From the NCBI GenBank assembly GCA_963753815.1, contig CAVWDU010000007.1, positions 472,056-536,055 of the forward strand: 64,000 nt of DNA, written 5' to 3'. Under the pieces are notes generated by a model that did no database searches, was not told where the DNA came from, and saw only the letters and a program-made list of their open reading frames with translations. Origin of the DNA: CAVWDU01 sp963753815. GTDB lineage: Bacteria; Pseudomonadota; Gammaproteobacteria; Pseudomonadales; Halieaceae. Of the stretch, positions 54,365 to 63,990 are shown piece by piece; the stretch's first letter is position 1; each line of letters starts with the position of its first letter. Both the position numbers and the translations under genes were made by a program.

Positions 54365-54573
54365 CAAATGCCGAGATCCGCGTCCTGCTCGGCTAGTCCC
54401 AGCGAGTTGTGGTGTTTGGGATTGATGAAGTGAGAGCCGTTGGTGGCGCCCGTCTCATCAATGGCGGCCTGTGCGACCGCGGACTGGGCATGCAGCAAGC
54501 CGCCTGCGCAGAAGGCAAGTACAGTCAGGATTCCGAACCATCGACGCATAGCAGCGAACCGCGAACCGGGCAC
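54364..54573 (-). CDS. Small exported protein upstream of the antiporter
   Basis: A 69-residue protein with a signal peptide (FGILTVLAFCAGGLLHAQSA) and a short polar mature part (ETGATNGSHFINPKHHNSLG). Its stop overlaps the antiporter start (TGATG), which supports real translation and coupling. No family recognised. Confidence 0.55.
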   Translation of the reverse strand: MPGSRFAAMRRWFGILTVLAFCAGGLLHAQSAVAQAAIDETGATNGSHFINPKHHNSLGLAEQDADLGI

Positions 54574-54609
54574 TAAAGAATAGCCGATGATCCAGGCAAT
54601 TACGAAGCA

Positions 54610-54776
54610 CTAGCCCGGATCCGTCACCGATTCGTGAAATTGTCGGGCAGGAATTTGTTTGCACAGGGGATTTTCCGACCGAGCGGAATACCGGCTGTAT
54701 TTCCGAGCGAGGAAAATTCGCTGTGCAAACAAAGGGCAAGAGAGAAACCGCGCAATCGGTGACGGATGCGGGCTAG
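54610..54776. mobile_element. 167-bp palindromic MITE-like element
   Basis: The left arm starts CTAGCCCGGATCCGTCACCG and the right end is its near-exact reverse complement (CGGTGACGGATGCGGGCTAG). Inside, TTTGTTTGCACAG on the left matches a reverse-complement copy on the right, so nearly the whole element can fold on itself. No coding capacity. It sits between two minus-strand genes. Confidence 0.8.
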
Positions 54777-54856
54777 ACAACAGTTGTTTGGCAATCGTCA
54801 TGACCGAAATCAAGCGTAATGCATTTAGCCCAGGCAGGCGTCGGCCGGTACCGGGG

Positions 54857-55948
54857 TCACTCCTCCGGATGGTCGGATGATCCTGCCACCAGCGTCCAGA
54901 GATTACGGCCGGCACGAACAAGCTTGCGACGCCCACTGGCACCCATTCCCTCATTCAGGATCTGGCTCAAATCCTCACCAACAGTCCGACTGTAGATGTG
55001 ATACAGGTGCCCCGTCGGGCTGGACGAAGGAAGGCCGCTGACGTCAATCACCTCGACGCCCGCCAGCGCAGCCACGTCGTTGCCGGCCTCGCCGAGACGC
55101 GGATAGCCGTGTAACTGACGCGACACGGCCAGCGGTCGGTCGCTGTCTGACACGTACACGGTGATGTTCTCGGCCAGGCTCTCGATACGCGGCAGTACGC
55201 GCTCGAAGACTGCGAAATCCATGTCGGCGGCGACCAGCACGACCTGGCCGAGGCGCATCTCCGGGAAGCGGCTCGCCACATCCGCAAGCGCCAGAACAAC
55301 GCCCCGCGCACCAAGGCTGTGAGCCACAACATTGACCGGTTCAGCGCCGAAGCGCTGCTGTAGATCGACGATCGAATCGGCAAGGTCCGGCACGCTCCAA
55401 TACAGGTCCGCCTCATCGGATACGTAGTTCGCCAGCGTCCCGTCCGATGGCCAGCTGAACCAGAGCATACGGCCCGACAGTTCCGCGTTGTCTTTTAGCA
55501 GAACGGCGCGGCGGCAGCCCTTGTCAAAACTGATTTTGTAACCATGCACGTAAAGGGACAGCCCATCAGCCGGCACCGACATCTGCAGCTGCTCAAGCAG
55601 CACGGCCGGATGCAGGTGCGTGACCTCACGGACTTCCAGGAGCTCGTCGCGTAAATAGGACGGCGCAGAATCGGCCATGGGCGACAGCATGCGGAGATCG
55701 CGGTCACGGACCCGGCAGCGACCGGCCTTGAGCGTGCTACGCGCTTCGCCGAAGACCTCCCCCGGCTCCTCCGCGTCAGTGCGGTTGCGCAAGGTCAGGT
55801 AGGGGACCTCGACGGACTGAAGAGCCGGTTGCGCCGCTTGCGCCATCACGGGCGATGGGAAGGCAACCAGCAACGTTGCCCAAAGGAACAGCGTCACGCG
55901 GAACACCGCGCATATGGCATTCGACCAACAAGACTGCATCAATCTCAT
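54857..55948 (-). CDS. Exported DUF900-type alpha/beta hydrolase
   Basis: About 363 residues from ATG 55948; a longer frame exists to 55993 but the signal (AVFRVTLFLWATLLVAFPSP) follows this Met. The nucleophile elbow is AHSLGARGVVL, the N-terminal PVEVPYLTLRNRTDA-like opening and GLSLYVHGYKISFDKGCRRA fit DUF900 proteins, and HLYHIYSRTVGEDLS carries the late His. Known members include esterases of unclear substrate. Exported, probably periplasmic. Unlinked to the neighbours by any obvious operon. Confidence 0.75.
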   Translation of the reverse strand: MRLMQSCWSNAICAVFRVTLFLWATLLVAFPSPVMAQAAQPALQSVEVPYLTLRNRTDAEEPGEVFGEARSTLKAGRCRVRDRDLRMLSPMADSAPSYLRDELLEVREVTHLHPAVLLEQLQMSVPADGLSLYVHGYKISFDKGCRRAVLLKDNAELSGRMLWFSWPSDGTLANYVSDEADLYWSVPDLADSIVDLQQRFGAEPVNVVAHSLGARGVVLALADVASRFPEMRLGQVVLVAADMDFAVFERVLPRIESLAENITVYVSDSDRPLAVSRQLHGYPRLGEAGNDVAALAGVEVIDVSGLPSSSPTGHLYHIYSRTVGEDLSQILNEGMGASGRRKLVRAGRNLWTLVAGSSDHPEE

Positions 55949-56225
55949 ATTCTCATTACAAAGGTTTACGCGGCCCTGCGCCTCGCTGCACATGAGGATA
56001 CCGAGGATCGCGGCCTATGTCTGGCCATGGGTAACACGCCCCCGGGATTACTCCGCAGGGCAGCGCGCTCGTGAATGGCTTCCCGGCGGGCTTCACAAGC
56101 CCCGCGCTCTGTCGCTGCCTTCGAATATCTGGGCGAGTGACGAGTATCGGAGCAGTAGTATTAAAAGTAGTATGTTGAGCAAGGCTGAACTTTCAGACTG
56201 ACAGTGTGCATAGAGGGAAGGACCG
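55949..56225. other. Divergent intergenic region
   Basis: About 280 bases between the DUF900 hydrolase and gltS, which are transcribed away from each other. Both promoters should be here. I saw no clear operator. Confidence 0.4.
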
Positions 56226-57440
56226 GTGACTACAATCGATATCAACCCAGTGGAGCTGTTAGCCCTTGCGATCGTGGTGTTGTATATCGGCGTATCCCTG
56301 ACACAGAGGATAGCGTTTCTCGAAAAGAACTTTATCCCACCTGCCGTCACCGGTGGTCTGCTCGCAGCGGCGGGGATCTGGTTGCTTCGAGACGGATTCG
56401 CTGTTTCCTTTGACTTTGACATGAGCCCGCGTGACTTTTTCCTGCTGGTATTTTTCAGCTCAGTCGGGCTATCCGTACGATTTAGCACGCTCAAATCCGG
56501 TGGCAGGACGCTGCCTCTGCTTGTGCTCGCCGCCGCAGTGTTTCTGTTTCTCCAGAATGCGGTCGGTGTCGGTATTGCAATGCTTCTCGGCGAGGATCCG
56601 GTCTACGGCCTGATGGCAGGCAGTATCTCCTTCGCCGGTGGGCACGGGACGGCGATCGCATGGGGTACCGAATTCGAAGCCAGTGGCCTGGAGGGGGCGT
56701 CGGCTATCGGGCTCGCGTTCGCAACCTTCGGCCTCGTCGCCGGCGGTCTGATCGGTGGACCGATCGCAAAGCAACTCATCAAGCGCTTCACGGTGCAGAC
56801 CGCCCAGACGGATTCGCATGCCCCTGTCGTAATCGAGGGCAAGCCGGCCGACTCAAGTGATGAGCCGCAGAGGCAGAATCAATGGCTGTTCGACACGATG
56901 ACCAGCCTGTTCCTGCTTGCGCTCTGCGTCATTGTTGGCGACGCAATCAACCGTTCAGTCTCTGCCTACGGAGTCAGGCTGCCGGGATTCCTTACGGCGA
57001 TGTTCGTCGGCATTGCGCTCAATAACATGACTCACGCATTACGACGTCCGGCTGCAGCCGAAACGGTCAATCGCTTCGGCACGGTCGGCCTGCACCTGTT
57101 CCTCGCAATGAGCATGATGACAATCGAGCTCTGGACACTCGGCGGTGTATTCGAGGCGATCACGCTCGTGCTGATCGCCCAGGTCCTACTCATGACTGTG
57201 TTCGCCATGTTCGTTGTCTTCCGGCTGATGGGCCGCGATTACGACTCCGTCGTCATTGCGGCAGGATTCTCCGGCCTGGGGCTCGGTGCAACGCCGGTTG
57301 CCATCGCCAACATGACATCAGTGACTTCCACGTATGGTCCGGCACCGAAGGCCATGCTGATTGTGCCCCTGGTAGGGGCGTTCTTCATTGACCTCCTCAA
57401 TGCCGGGGCGATCCAGTTTTTTCTGAAAGTTCTTGGGTAG
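56226..57440 (+). CDS. gltS: Sodium/glutamate symporter GltS
   Basis: A 404-residue transporter with two repeat halves. The paired GGHGTA motif (SFAGGHGTAIAW) lies in the first half, and the second half ends AGFSGLGLGATPVAIANMTS, the second signature region. Helices such as LLALAIVVLYIGVSL and IGLAFATFGLVAGGLIGGPI are as in the family. GltS imports L-glutamate with Na+ and in E. coli also accepts D-glutamate. Start GTG at 56226 follows GGAAGG. It stands alone on the plus strand among D-amino-acid-related genes. Confidence 0.9.
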   Translation: MTTIDINPVELLALAIVVLYIGVSLTQRIAFLEKNFIPPAVTGGLLAAAGIWLLRDGFAVSFDFDMSPRDFFLLVFFSSVGLSVRFSTLKSGGRTLPLLVLAAAVFLFLQNAVGVGIAMLLGEDPVYGLMAGSISFAGGHGTAIAWGTEFEASGLEGASAIGLAFATFGLVAGGLIGGPIAKQLIKRFTVQTAQTDSHAPVVIEGKPADSSDEPQRQNQWLFDTMTSLFLLALCVIVGDAINRSVSAYGVRLPGFLTAMFVGIALNNMTHALRRPAAAETVNRFGTVGLHLFLAMSMMTIELWTLGGVFEAITLVLIAQVLLMTVFAMFVVFRLMGRDYDSVVIAAGFSGLGLGATPVAIANMTSVTSTYGPAPKAMLIVPLVGAFFIDLLNAGAIQFFLKVLG

Positions 57441-57510
57441 AAACGGACGCAGTCGGAAACGCAGTTCCTCCTACAGACGATATAATCATTACGAGGCGTG
57501 CATGAGCTGC

Positions 57511-58044
57511 CTAGAGTGCATGTTTTGCCAGCGACCTTATCGACAACATCGTCACGCCAGCAAATACGAGCTTGATGCCGAGGAACACCCCAATCGCAAC
57601 CGTCCCGGCCAGCGGAAAGCCTGTAAAAATCATGATGCTCAGGAGAACCGTCACCACTCCGTCGAACAGCAGCCAGCCTTTACCATCCTGTAATGCGAAT
57701 GCCGCGATGAACTCGGAGAACCCATCGACGAAGAAGTAGATACTCAGCATGAGGGTCAGGATTGCTGACGACATCAGTGGACTCGCGACAACGGCAAAGC
57801 CCGCCAGCAAGGTCAAAACACCGATCAGGAAAACCAGCACACCCTTGCCCAGGCTGCCTGCCTGGAAGGCCCAGATCATGCGCATGATACCTGCGGTGAT
57901 GACCAGTATGCCGACCATCAGCAGGATCGATTGACCTGCAATCCAGGGCATGGCGATCGCCAGGGCACCAAAAATGATGGACAGCCAGCCCATGAGTCTC
58001 GTCCTGCTGCTCAGTTTCTGTAAAACGGGAGTTTCTTCATTCAT
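57511..58044 (-). CDS. HdeD/DUF308 membrane protein
   Basis: About 177 residues from the ATG ending at 58044 (MNEETPVLQKLSS); a longer frame begins upstream but adds a non-family leader. Six helices (LSIIFGALAIAMPWIAGQSI, LMVGILVITAGIMRMIWAF, VFLIGVLTLLAGFAVVASPL and so on) fit the DUF308/HdeD pattern. HdeD contributes to acid resistance in E. coli; the role elsewhere is less clear. Last gene of the minus-strand run from the D-aminoacylases, separated by about 60 bases from the amidohydrolase stop. Confidence 0.8.
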   Translation of the reverse strand: MNEETPVLQKLSSRTRLMGWLSIIFGALAIAMPWIAGQSILLMVGILVITAGIMRMIWAFQAGSLGKGVLVFLIGVLTLLAGFAVVASPLMSSAILTLMLSIYFFVDGFSEFIAAFALQDGKGWLLFDGVVTVLLSIMIFTGFPLAGTVAIGVFLGIKLVFAGVTMLSIRSLAKHAL

Positions 58045-58100
58045 TGTTTTGTCCCTTTGTTGATTGAAATCTGACCTAACGTCTGCTTCCAGGCAAGAGG

Positions 58101-59493
58101 TCACTCGACGGTATTCTTGTAGATCACGCCGTCCTTCATAATAATGACGAAGTTCTTATGTGGGTCAGCGATCAGATCGATGTTCTCGAGTGGATTGCCG
58201 TCGACCAAAAGCAGGTCGGCATACGCGCCCTCCCGAACCACACCGTTGTCACCGGGGTAGGGATCGCGCGGCCCGGAGCGCTTGAAGATCTCGTAGTTCT
58301 GGCTGGTCGCAATCTTCAGCACTTCCCAGGGCTCGTAATAGCGGGTGAGCTTCGCCAACTGCGCCCCCTGACGCTCGGCGAGCGCGGGATTGCCCTGACT
58401 GTCAGTGCCGAACCCGAGGAGCAAGTCATATTTCTTCGCTAAATTGAAGGCATTATCGGTTCCCGAGATCAGTTCCTGGTATTTTTTTGCCGGAAATGAA
58501 TTTGGAGGCAATGGGATGGCATCCTCATCGTCATAGAAGGGCTGCATGCAAACTGAAGTATTCGTCTTCTTCATCAGTTTTGCGGTTTCCTCGTCAATCA
58601 ACTGGCCATGCTCGACATTCCGGACACCGCCGCGCATCGCGTTCTGGATCGCCTTTGCAGAATAGGAGTGAACCGTCACGTAGGTGCCCCAGTTCTGCGC
58701 CACTTCAACCGCCGCCTCGATTTCCCCGACGGTGTATTGCGAGACGTCGAGCGGATCCGAGGGCGAGGCGACCCCGCCGCCACCCATGAGCTTAATGAAG
58801 GCCGCCCCCCGCATCAGGTTCTCGCGCACGCGCTGCATGACTTGCGCCTTGCCGTCTGCGATGGCGACCGACCCCATCCTTTCCTGCGGGGTAAGATCCC
58901 TTGAATAGCTCTGAGGTATCTCAATCGGGCTGACGGAAATCTGCATGGCCCGACGTTTGGGAGATCATCGACCCCGCAGCGTACATCCGGGGACCAACAT
59001 ACATACCCTCGTCGATCACCGACTTTAGATCGAAGACATTGCCGCCCATGTCCCTGATCGTGGTGAAGCCCCGCATAAGCGTCTTTTCCGCCCCATCGGC
59101 CGCCACAAGGTTCAGCTTGCCCTCACCAAGCGCGAACGCGTTGCCACTAAAATTGGCCGCCATGCTGTGCCAGTGGCAGTCTGTCAGGCCAGGCATCAGC
59201 GTACGTCCGCCACCGTCGATCACCCTGCCACCGGCGACAGCAAGCGGTTCGGCCGACACCGCGGTGATCAGGTTGTCCGTCACCACGACATTGGCGTTTT
59301 CGATCAGGGCTTCGTTCACGCCGTCAAAGACATTGACGTTCGTGAACAGGATCGGCCCTGAGGCGTTCTGAGCAGCGGCCGGCAGGCCGACGCTCGCGGC
59401 AAGCGCAAGCGCCACGATGGGTACCATCTTTTGAACTGGCCTGGGTAACTTTTGAAAAATCACACTAATCTCCTGTTCGTTTTTCATGTTCAT
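58101..59493 (-). CDS. Exported prolidase-like amidohydrolase, interrupted by one extra base
   Basis: Start at ATG 59493 or 59487, with a signal sequence (VPIVALALAASVGLPAAAQN). The N-terminal half ends SQTSGHADFRQP, and the rest continues in the other frame as IEIPQSYSRDLTPQERMG. Removing one C (plus-strand 58926-58928, TCGGGCT) joins them into about 463 residues, the usual size. Metal-site residues are present: His-x-His in TDCHWHSM, Lys in FIKLMGGGGV, His in TVHSYSAK and NVEHGQL, and Asp in GFGTDSQGN. This fits binuclear exported Xaa-Pro/imidopeptidase-like amidohydrolases. Substrate probably a dipeptide or acylated amino acid (inference). Confidence 0.85.
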
Positions 59494-59526
59494 TTGCTAC
59501 CCACGTTTGGCGAGGGTCGACGATAC

Positions 59527-60945
59527 TCAGAATGTGAACTTTGCCATCAACTGGAGGCGAGTAGCGTCGCCGGTTGCGTCATTCTGCACCCGTATCTTGC
59601 CGTACATGATCTCGACGCCGGTTGAGAAATACTCGTTGTTTTTGGGTTTCCAGGTAAGATTCAAATGAGCCACACCACCGCGCTCCAGCGCGAGGGGAGC
59701 GCGCGAGTCTGGTGTATCCAGCACGCCGTAAGCGTAAGACCCTTGTGTGGTCAACGTACTTGTCAAATCATAGCCAAATCCAAAAACCGCCGCGAAAGCC
59801 GGAAACGTCTCGAGATTGCCGTTGGCGTCCAGTACCGCATTCGCGTCCGTACCAGCGAAGGCCATGATGTTCTCACCAGCGCCCTCGCTGTAGGAGAGGT
59901 GGTAAGTTGCGAACGCTCTTTCGCCGAGGTTGTGGCGGCCGCCGACCAGGAACGCGAGCTGGACCGCGCTATCCGAGGGTCCGTTCGCGCCGCCATCCCA
60001 GTGAAGCTGACCGATGCTGGAACCGATCGAAACAAGACCACCGTCGTAACTGTAGTTGGCCCGAACCGCCAATAGGGGCCACTGCGATGTTGCTCTGCCG
60101 GGAAGGTTGTTCGCGTTTTGTATTCCAAGAAACTGCATTTCCTCCGCAGCAACCGATAGTTTCCAGCGTTCGTTGAGTGACATCTGGTATCGCACCTGGT
60201 TTGCACGGCCGCCAAACAGGGCGTCCCCTGCGGCGAAGTCAAACATGACCGGTATCGCCTCCATGAAGGAGAGTGTTGTCCAGGTCTGGCCAATGACAAA
60301 GTCGCCTGCTGTGATATACGCATGGCGCAGCCGAAACTGGTCTCCCTCTGAAAAGAAATCCCCCTCGATGAAACCACGGAGGGGTACCGCCCCAGGAATG
60401 ATGCGGCGGATGTCGAGATTGAATCGCGTCTCCTTGGCGAAGAAATCGACATACGGATCGCCGCCATACTCCGGCGTCCCTTTGACCGGAATAGTACGCA
60501 TGAGGAACTGCGTAGGATCGAGCGTGCCGTCAAAGTCTGCGACAAAATCGGCCTTAATGTAGCCGCCGATTTTCATCCGCGTGTCGGTGCCGAACATGGG
60601 CCAGGAAGCCGGGAACTCGTCCGACTCCAGTTCGTCACGCGTCAGAAGCTGATGCGCATCGCGCACTTCACCGGAAATGCCCTCCAAATGACCCGGCGGC
60701 GGGTCATCATCGTCTGGGGACGGCGAGCCGCTCATCTGCGGGCTCTCTGCAGCCGCGCCGCTCATTGCTTCGGCCTCGAGTTCCTGAATTCGGTCTTCCA
60801 GGTGCTCGATCCGCTGCTCCTGCTCGATCAAGCGCTGGTCCGTATCCGGAGCGGGACTTTGCGAATCCTGCGCCTGGGCCATCGAAGCTGCCGCCAGCAC
60901 AAACGCGGCAGCTGCCCAGGGTCTGAGCGCACGAAAATTATTCAT
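59527..60945 (-). CDS. DcaP-like outer-membrane porin
   Basis: About 472 residues, start at ATG 60945 (MNNFRALRPWAA), nine bases after GGAG; an upstream ATG is also in frame. Signal peptide followed by a coiled-coil (RLIEQEQRIEHLEDRIQELE, about 38-60), as in the trimeric DcaP porins. A barrel of about 16 strands follows, with FGTDTRMKIGGYIKADFVAD opening and LQLMAKFTF closing. DcaP-type porins take up dicarboxylates and phthalate-like anions, and in Acinetobacter also a beta-lactamase inhibitor. It may supply the D-aminoacylase products or their substrates to the periplasm (inference). Same strand as the enzymes on both sides. Confidence 0.85.
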   Translation of the reverse strand: MNNFRALRPWAAAAFVLAAASMAQAQDSQSPAPDTDQRLIEQEQRIEHLEDRIQELEAEAMSGAAAESPQMSGSPSPDDDDPPPGHLEGISGEVRDAHQLLTRDELESDEFPASWPMFGTDTRMKIGGYIKADFVADFDGTLDPTQFLMRTIPVKGTPEYGGDPYVDFFAKETRFNLDIRRIIPGAVPLRGFIEGDFFSEGDQFRLRHAYITAGDFVIGQTWTTLSFMEAIPVMFDFAAGDALFGGRANQVRYQMSLNERWKLSVAAEEMQFLGIQNANNLPGRATSQWPLLAVRANYSYDGGLVSIGSSIGQLHWDGGANGPSDSAVQLAFLVGGRHNLGERAFATYHLSYSEGAGENIMAFAGTDANAVLDANGNLETFPAFAAVFGFGYDLTSTLTTQGSYAYGVLDTPDSRAPLALERGGVAHLNLTWKPKNNEYFSTGVEIMYGKIRVQNDATGDATRLQLMAKFTF

Positions 60946-60991
60946 TATTTTTGTCTCCATGGGCTCGCGCACTTTTAGTCAGGGCCTGCTA

Positions 60992-61907
60992 TTAATTACC
61001 CCATGGCAGGGAGACTACGCGGGTTACGGTGAAACGCACCTGCCAATCGGGACCGAAAGGATCCGCCTGTTTGACGTAGTCCCAGTATTGGAGACCGAAC
61101 TTCCAGGGCTTGCCACCAAGGATTGTGGTCCTGGACACACCGAAACCAACCGGCAGCGTCCAGGCCTCTTGTCCACTGGGCGCCTCGTGGTTGTAAGAGA
61201 AGGTCGGAGTCGCGCTAATCTGCCAGCCATCGCTGAGGTTAAACACGTAGAAATACTGTCCAGCGGTGATACTTGTTGAAAAATCGTCCTCGCCAGCAAC
61301 GTCCCACTGATGCGAGACGAGCAAACCGAGCACACCCCATTCGGAAACCTTTGCAAAAGCGACCTCGGGGCCCAGCAACCACTGGTCCAGACCCAGTGCG
61401 TCGTCTGTTGCCGTGGGCAAAGTACCCACAATGCCACCGATCACCACATAGCCACCTGGAAGACTTTTGCCTACCGCGGCATCAAAGCCAATATCCCCAA
61501 GTTCGACACCTTTATTATCGAATCCGCCTGCTGTCGGAACGTCTTGAGAAATTACAACCGGCACAGCGGGCCGCAGGTAAAAGTTGCTAGTGTCGCTGAT
61601 CGGATAGGGCAAGATGGGTTGAAAGGTCAAGCGAGTTGCGCTCTGGTCAGATGCCCCCGGCAGGTCGCCTTTATACGTAATTGTGGTCGAGATTGAAGTT
61701 TAATGTCCCAAGCACAGAGTTCGGATCTGCCAACGCCTTGGCGATGTCGTCGGCTGACGCCGCCTGATCTAGCGCCTGGTCTAGCAAGGGTGTGAGGCTT
61801 GGATCGATACTCTCTTCTGCCTGCTCTTCTTGAGCAAGAGCGGTAACACTCAAAGTAGACAAGACACAGATCATGATCAGATGGTTAAAACTGGATTTCA
61901 CGTGCAT
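60992..61907 (-). CDS. Outer-membrane transport-like protein, interrupted by one extra base
   Basis: The N-terminal part (MHVKSSFNHLIMICVLSTLS and following, with signal) ends NFNLDHNYV then stop. The rest continues in the other frame as TYKGDLPGASDQSATRLTFQ and on to TRVVSLPWGN at 60992. Joining by removing one A near 61681 gives about 304 residues. The C-terminal half has the look of a barrel with repeated GLLVSHQWDVAGED, AGQYFYVFNLSDGWQISATP and PWKFGLQYWDYVKQ. The family is a common exported 'neuromodulation/transporter-like' type of unknown role. It is encoded between the porin and the D-aminoacylases, so a transport role is plausible. Confidence 0.7.
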
Positions 61908-61941
61908 ATTTTGTTCCTGAGCCTTTAGAAGTCGAGATAAG

Positions 61942-62150
61942 AAGTCGATATATTCCCTGATGCCACGTTTGCTATCGCACTAGCGTTCGCCTGAGGTTCC
62001 GGTAACGCTTGGTGGCGGCCAATATGGCCGCCACCAAGACGTAGATCAAAAAGAGCACGATTCTTCGCCTCTCCGGACTGGAGTGTCACGATCAGTTTGC
62101 GTCGCCCCCTTCCGCAGGGAAGGCATACGAGAAGTCAGATGGCATACCGG
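61942..62150. repeat. ~209-bp direct repeat, copy 1 (D-aminoacylase 3' end and flank)
   Basis: About 85% alike to 63781-63990. Covers the last codons of the D-aminoacylase gene and its downstream flank, including the hairpin at 62008-62038. It shows that whole genes with flanks were duplicated in tandem. Confidence 0.8.
62008..62038. terminator. 13-bp perfect hairpin downstream of D-aminoacylase
   Basis: CTTGGTGGCGGCC-AATAT-GGCCGCCACCAAG, 13-bp arms and a 5-base loop, 54 bases after the gene's stop on the minus strand. There is no T-run on either side, so it may be a processing or stabilising stem within an operon, as well as a possible terminator. An identical hairpin lies after the next paralogue (63847-63877). 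Confidence 0.6.
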
Positions 62151-63726
62151 TCGAGAATACGGCATTCCACGACTCTTCCGAGATCGGCTCGAAGCGCGGC
62201 TTGTCTTCGGGTTCAAACCGGACCGGCTGACCGGGGAAGACAGGAAGCAGCTTGTCGTCACGCACAACGATCTCACCGTTGACGATCACGGCTTCCATGC
62301 CCGTCGAAGGGACAGAGCCTTTTTCGTAGGTCGAATTGTCCGTGAAGGTTTCGGGGTCAAAGACCACGATATCGGCAACCATCCCAGTCTGGATGCGGCC
62401 GCGCTCCTGCATGAACGTCAGCCCCGTATCGCCCAGATGCTTGGCCGCGTTGTAGCTCAAGATCGATATCAGTTGCATCATCGGGATGTCGTTTTCCCGA
62501 CCAAGTCTTATCGTTTTGGCTCGGGTGCCAGCCGTCCGCGGATGGGTGCCACCCATTTGGTCCATCGGGTAATCCCACGGTGCGTCGTACGGTGTGGCTA
62601 CAGTTGCATCGCTGGCCACGGTCACACCCTTGAGCGTCAGCCACTTAGGCTCGTTTTCTTCGGGCTGCTTGAAGATGACGATTAGCGTGGACGGATCGGA
62701 TGCGACGGTTTCCTTGTAGGTCTCCAGGGTATAGAACTCATTCGTTTCCGGATTCAGCATAGTATCTTCGTAGCGGTGGCCTAGATCGTCGACCCAGCTC
62801 TCAGGTTCAAGGAACGAAGCATTGATCGTGGTGGAACCCGCAGCGTAGGGATAGACTTCACCCCAGATGTTATGACCCTGTTCCTGAAGGTTGGTGATCA
62901 TCTCATGGGCAAGGCGCCAGCCGTCATTGTTGAAGTGCAGCACGATCGCCGGCGCGTCGAGCGCCAGGGCGTTGGCAACGAGTTCCTGCGCGCCGTTGTT
63001 CTCCGTCGTGTCGGTGCCGAGCGTGTAGCGTGTATGCGCGCCGGTCGGGCGGCCATACCGTGCGCCGACTTTCTGCACCTCGTACATCTCGCGTGAAGAG
63101 ACGCCATCTCTCATGTAGCCCACGGTGACGCCGATGCCGGGGGCACCAGCCTGCAGGCCCTTGTCAATCTCCTCGAGAATCGCGTTGCCCTGTTCCAGGG
63201 TTGGCCGCGTCACGCTCCAGCCCGTTTTGTTCCGGGTTGTAAGAGCTGCGATGGGGCCCTGTGACAGGTAATCGGCGCCGTCTGACCCGTCGATGACCAT
63301 CGCGCGGGCTAACTCGTGGCTGACCGCACAGCCGTAGTTGGCCTGGGTCACACCGGCACGCGCCTCGTACCAGTCGGCCATATAGGATCCCGCACAGCCC
63401 AATTCGAAATCCATGCTGCTGGTCAACCCGTCGCGCAACCCGAGGGAATAGCCGGCCGGCATCTGAAAGTGGAAGTGCGTGTCGATGAAGCCGGGAGCGA
63501 CCACCTTGCCTTTCGCCTTGACGGTTTCGCGACCACTGATTTTCTCTTTGGTGATCGTGGCAATACGGCCATCCTTGATACCGACATTGGCCACATCGTC
63601 ATACAGCGTTTCAGGGTCGATGACCCTGCCGCCTGTGATGACCAGGTCATAATCCTGGGCAAACAGAGTGGGTGCAGCCAGAACACTCAGAATGAGCGAG
63701 CCGACAGTTAGATATAGTTTTTTCAT
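62092..63726 (-). CDS. Exported N-acyl-D-amino-acid deacylase (D-aminoacylase-like amidohydrolase)
   Basis: A 544-residue amidohydrolase with a signal sequence (LYLTVGSLILSVLAAPTLFA). The first metal ligands are His84 and His86 in IDTHFHFQ, and others sit in GAHTRYT, IVLHFNNDG and VTVASDAT. The layout (DLVITGGRVIDPETL, GRIATITKEK, KGKVVAPGFID and the C-terminal VDIVVFDPETF) is that of D-aminoacylase/N-acyl-D-glutamate deacylase proteins. These release D-amino acids from N-acyl derivatives. The signal peptide suggests a periplasmic enzyme. It is the second of at least two tandem copies on this strand; the other begins beyond the right edge. Confidence 0.85.
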   Translation of the reverse strand: MKKLYLTVGSLILSVLAAPTLFAQDYDLVITGGRVIDPETLYDDVANVGIKDGRIATITKEKISGRETVKAKGKVVAPGFIDTHFHFQMPAGYSLGLRDGLTSSMDFELGCAGSYMADWYEARAGVTQANYGCAVSHELARAMVIDGSDGADYLSQGPIAALTTRNKTGWSVTRPTLEQGNAILEEIDKGLQAGAPGIGVTVGYMRDGVSSREMYEVQKVGARYGRPTGAHTRYTLGTDTTENNGAQELVANALALDAPAIVLHFNNDGWRLAHEMITNLQEQGHNIWGEVYPYAAGSTTINASFLEPESWVDDLGHRYEDTMLNPETNEFYTLETYKETVASDPSTLIVIFKQPEENEPKWLTLKGVTVASDATVATPYDAPWDYPMDQMGGTHPRTAGTRAKTIRLGRENDIPMMQLISILSYNAAKHLGDTGLTFMQERGRIQTGMVADIVVFDPETFTDNSTYEKGSVPSTGMEAVIVNGEIVVRDDKLLPVFPGQPVRFEPEDKPRFEPISEESWNAVFSTGMPSDFSYAFPAEGGDAN

Positions 63727-63780
63727 TTTTTACTCTCCGAATAAATACTGTTTTTGTAGATTTTCCTATCCTTCATGATG

Positions 63781-63990
63781 AAGTCGAGATATTCCCTGAT
63801 GCCACTTTTGCTATCGCACTGCCGCTCGCCGGAGGTTCCGGCAACGCTTGGTGGCGGCCAATATGGCCGCCACCAAGACGGAGATCAGAAAGAGCACGAT
63901 TCTTTTCGCCTCTCTCCGAGCTGGAATGTCACGATCAGTTTGCGTCGTCCACTTCCGCAGGGAAGGCATACGAGAAGTCAGATGGCAAAG
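63781..63990. repeat. ~210-bp direct repeat, copy 2
   Basis: Counterpart of 61942-62150, with the 3' end of the upstream paralogue, the shared hairpin and matching intergenic sequence. A few base changes separate the copies. Confidence 0.8.
63847..63877. terminator. 13-bp perfect hairpin downstream of the second D-aminoacylase
   Basis: Same sequence as the hairpin at 62008-62038, here 57 bases after the stop of the partial paralogue. Conservation of the stem in a repeat that otherwise drifts suggests selection, though the copies are recent. Confidence 0.6.
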
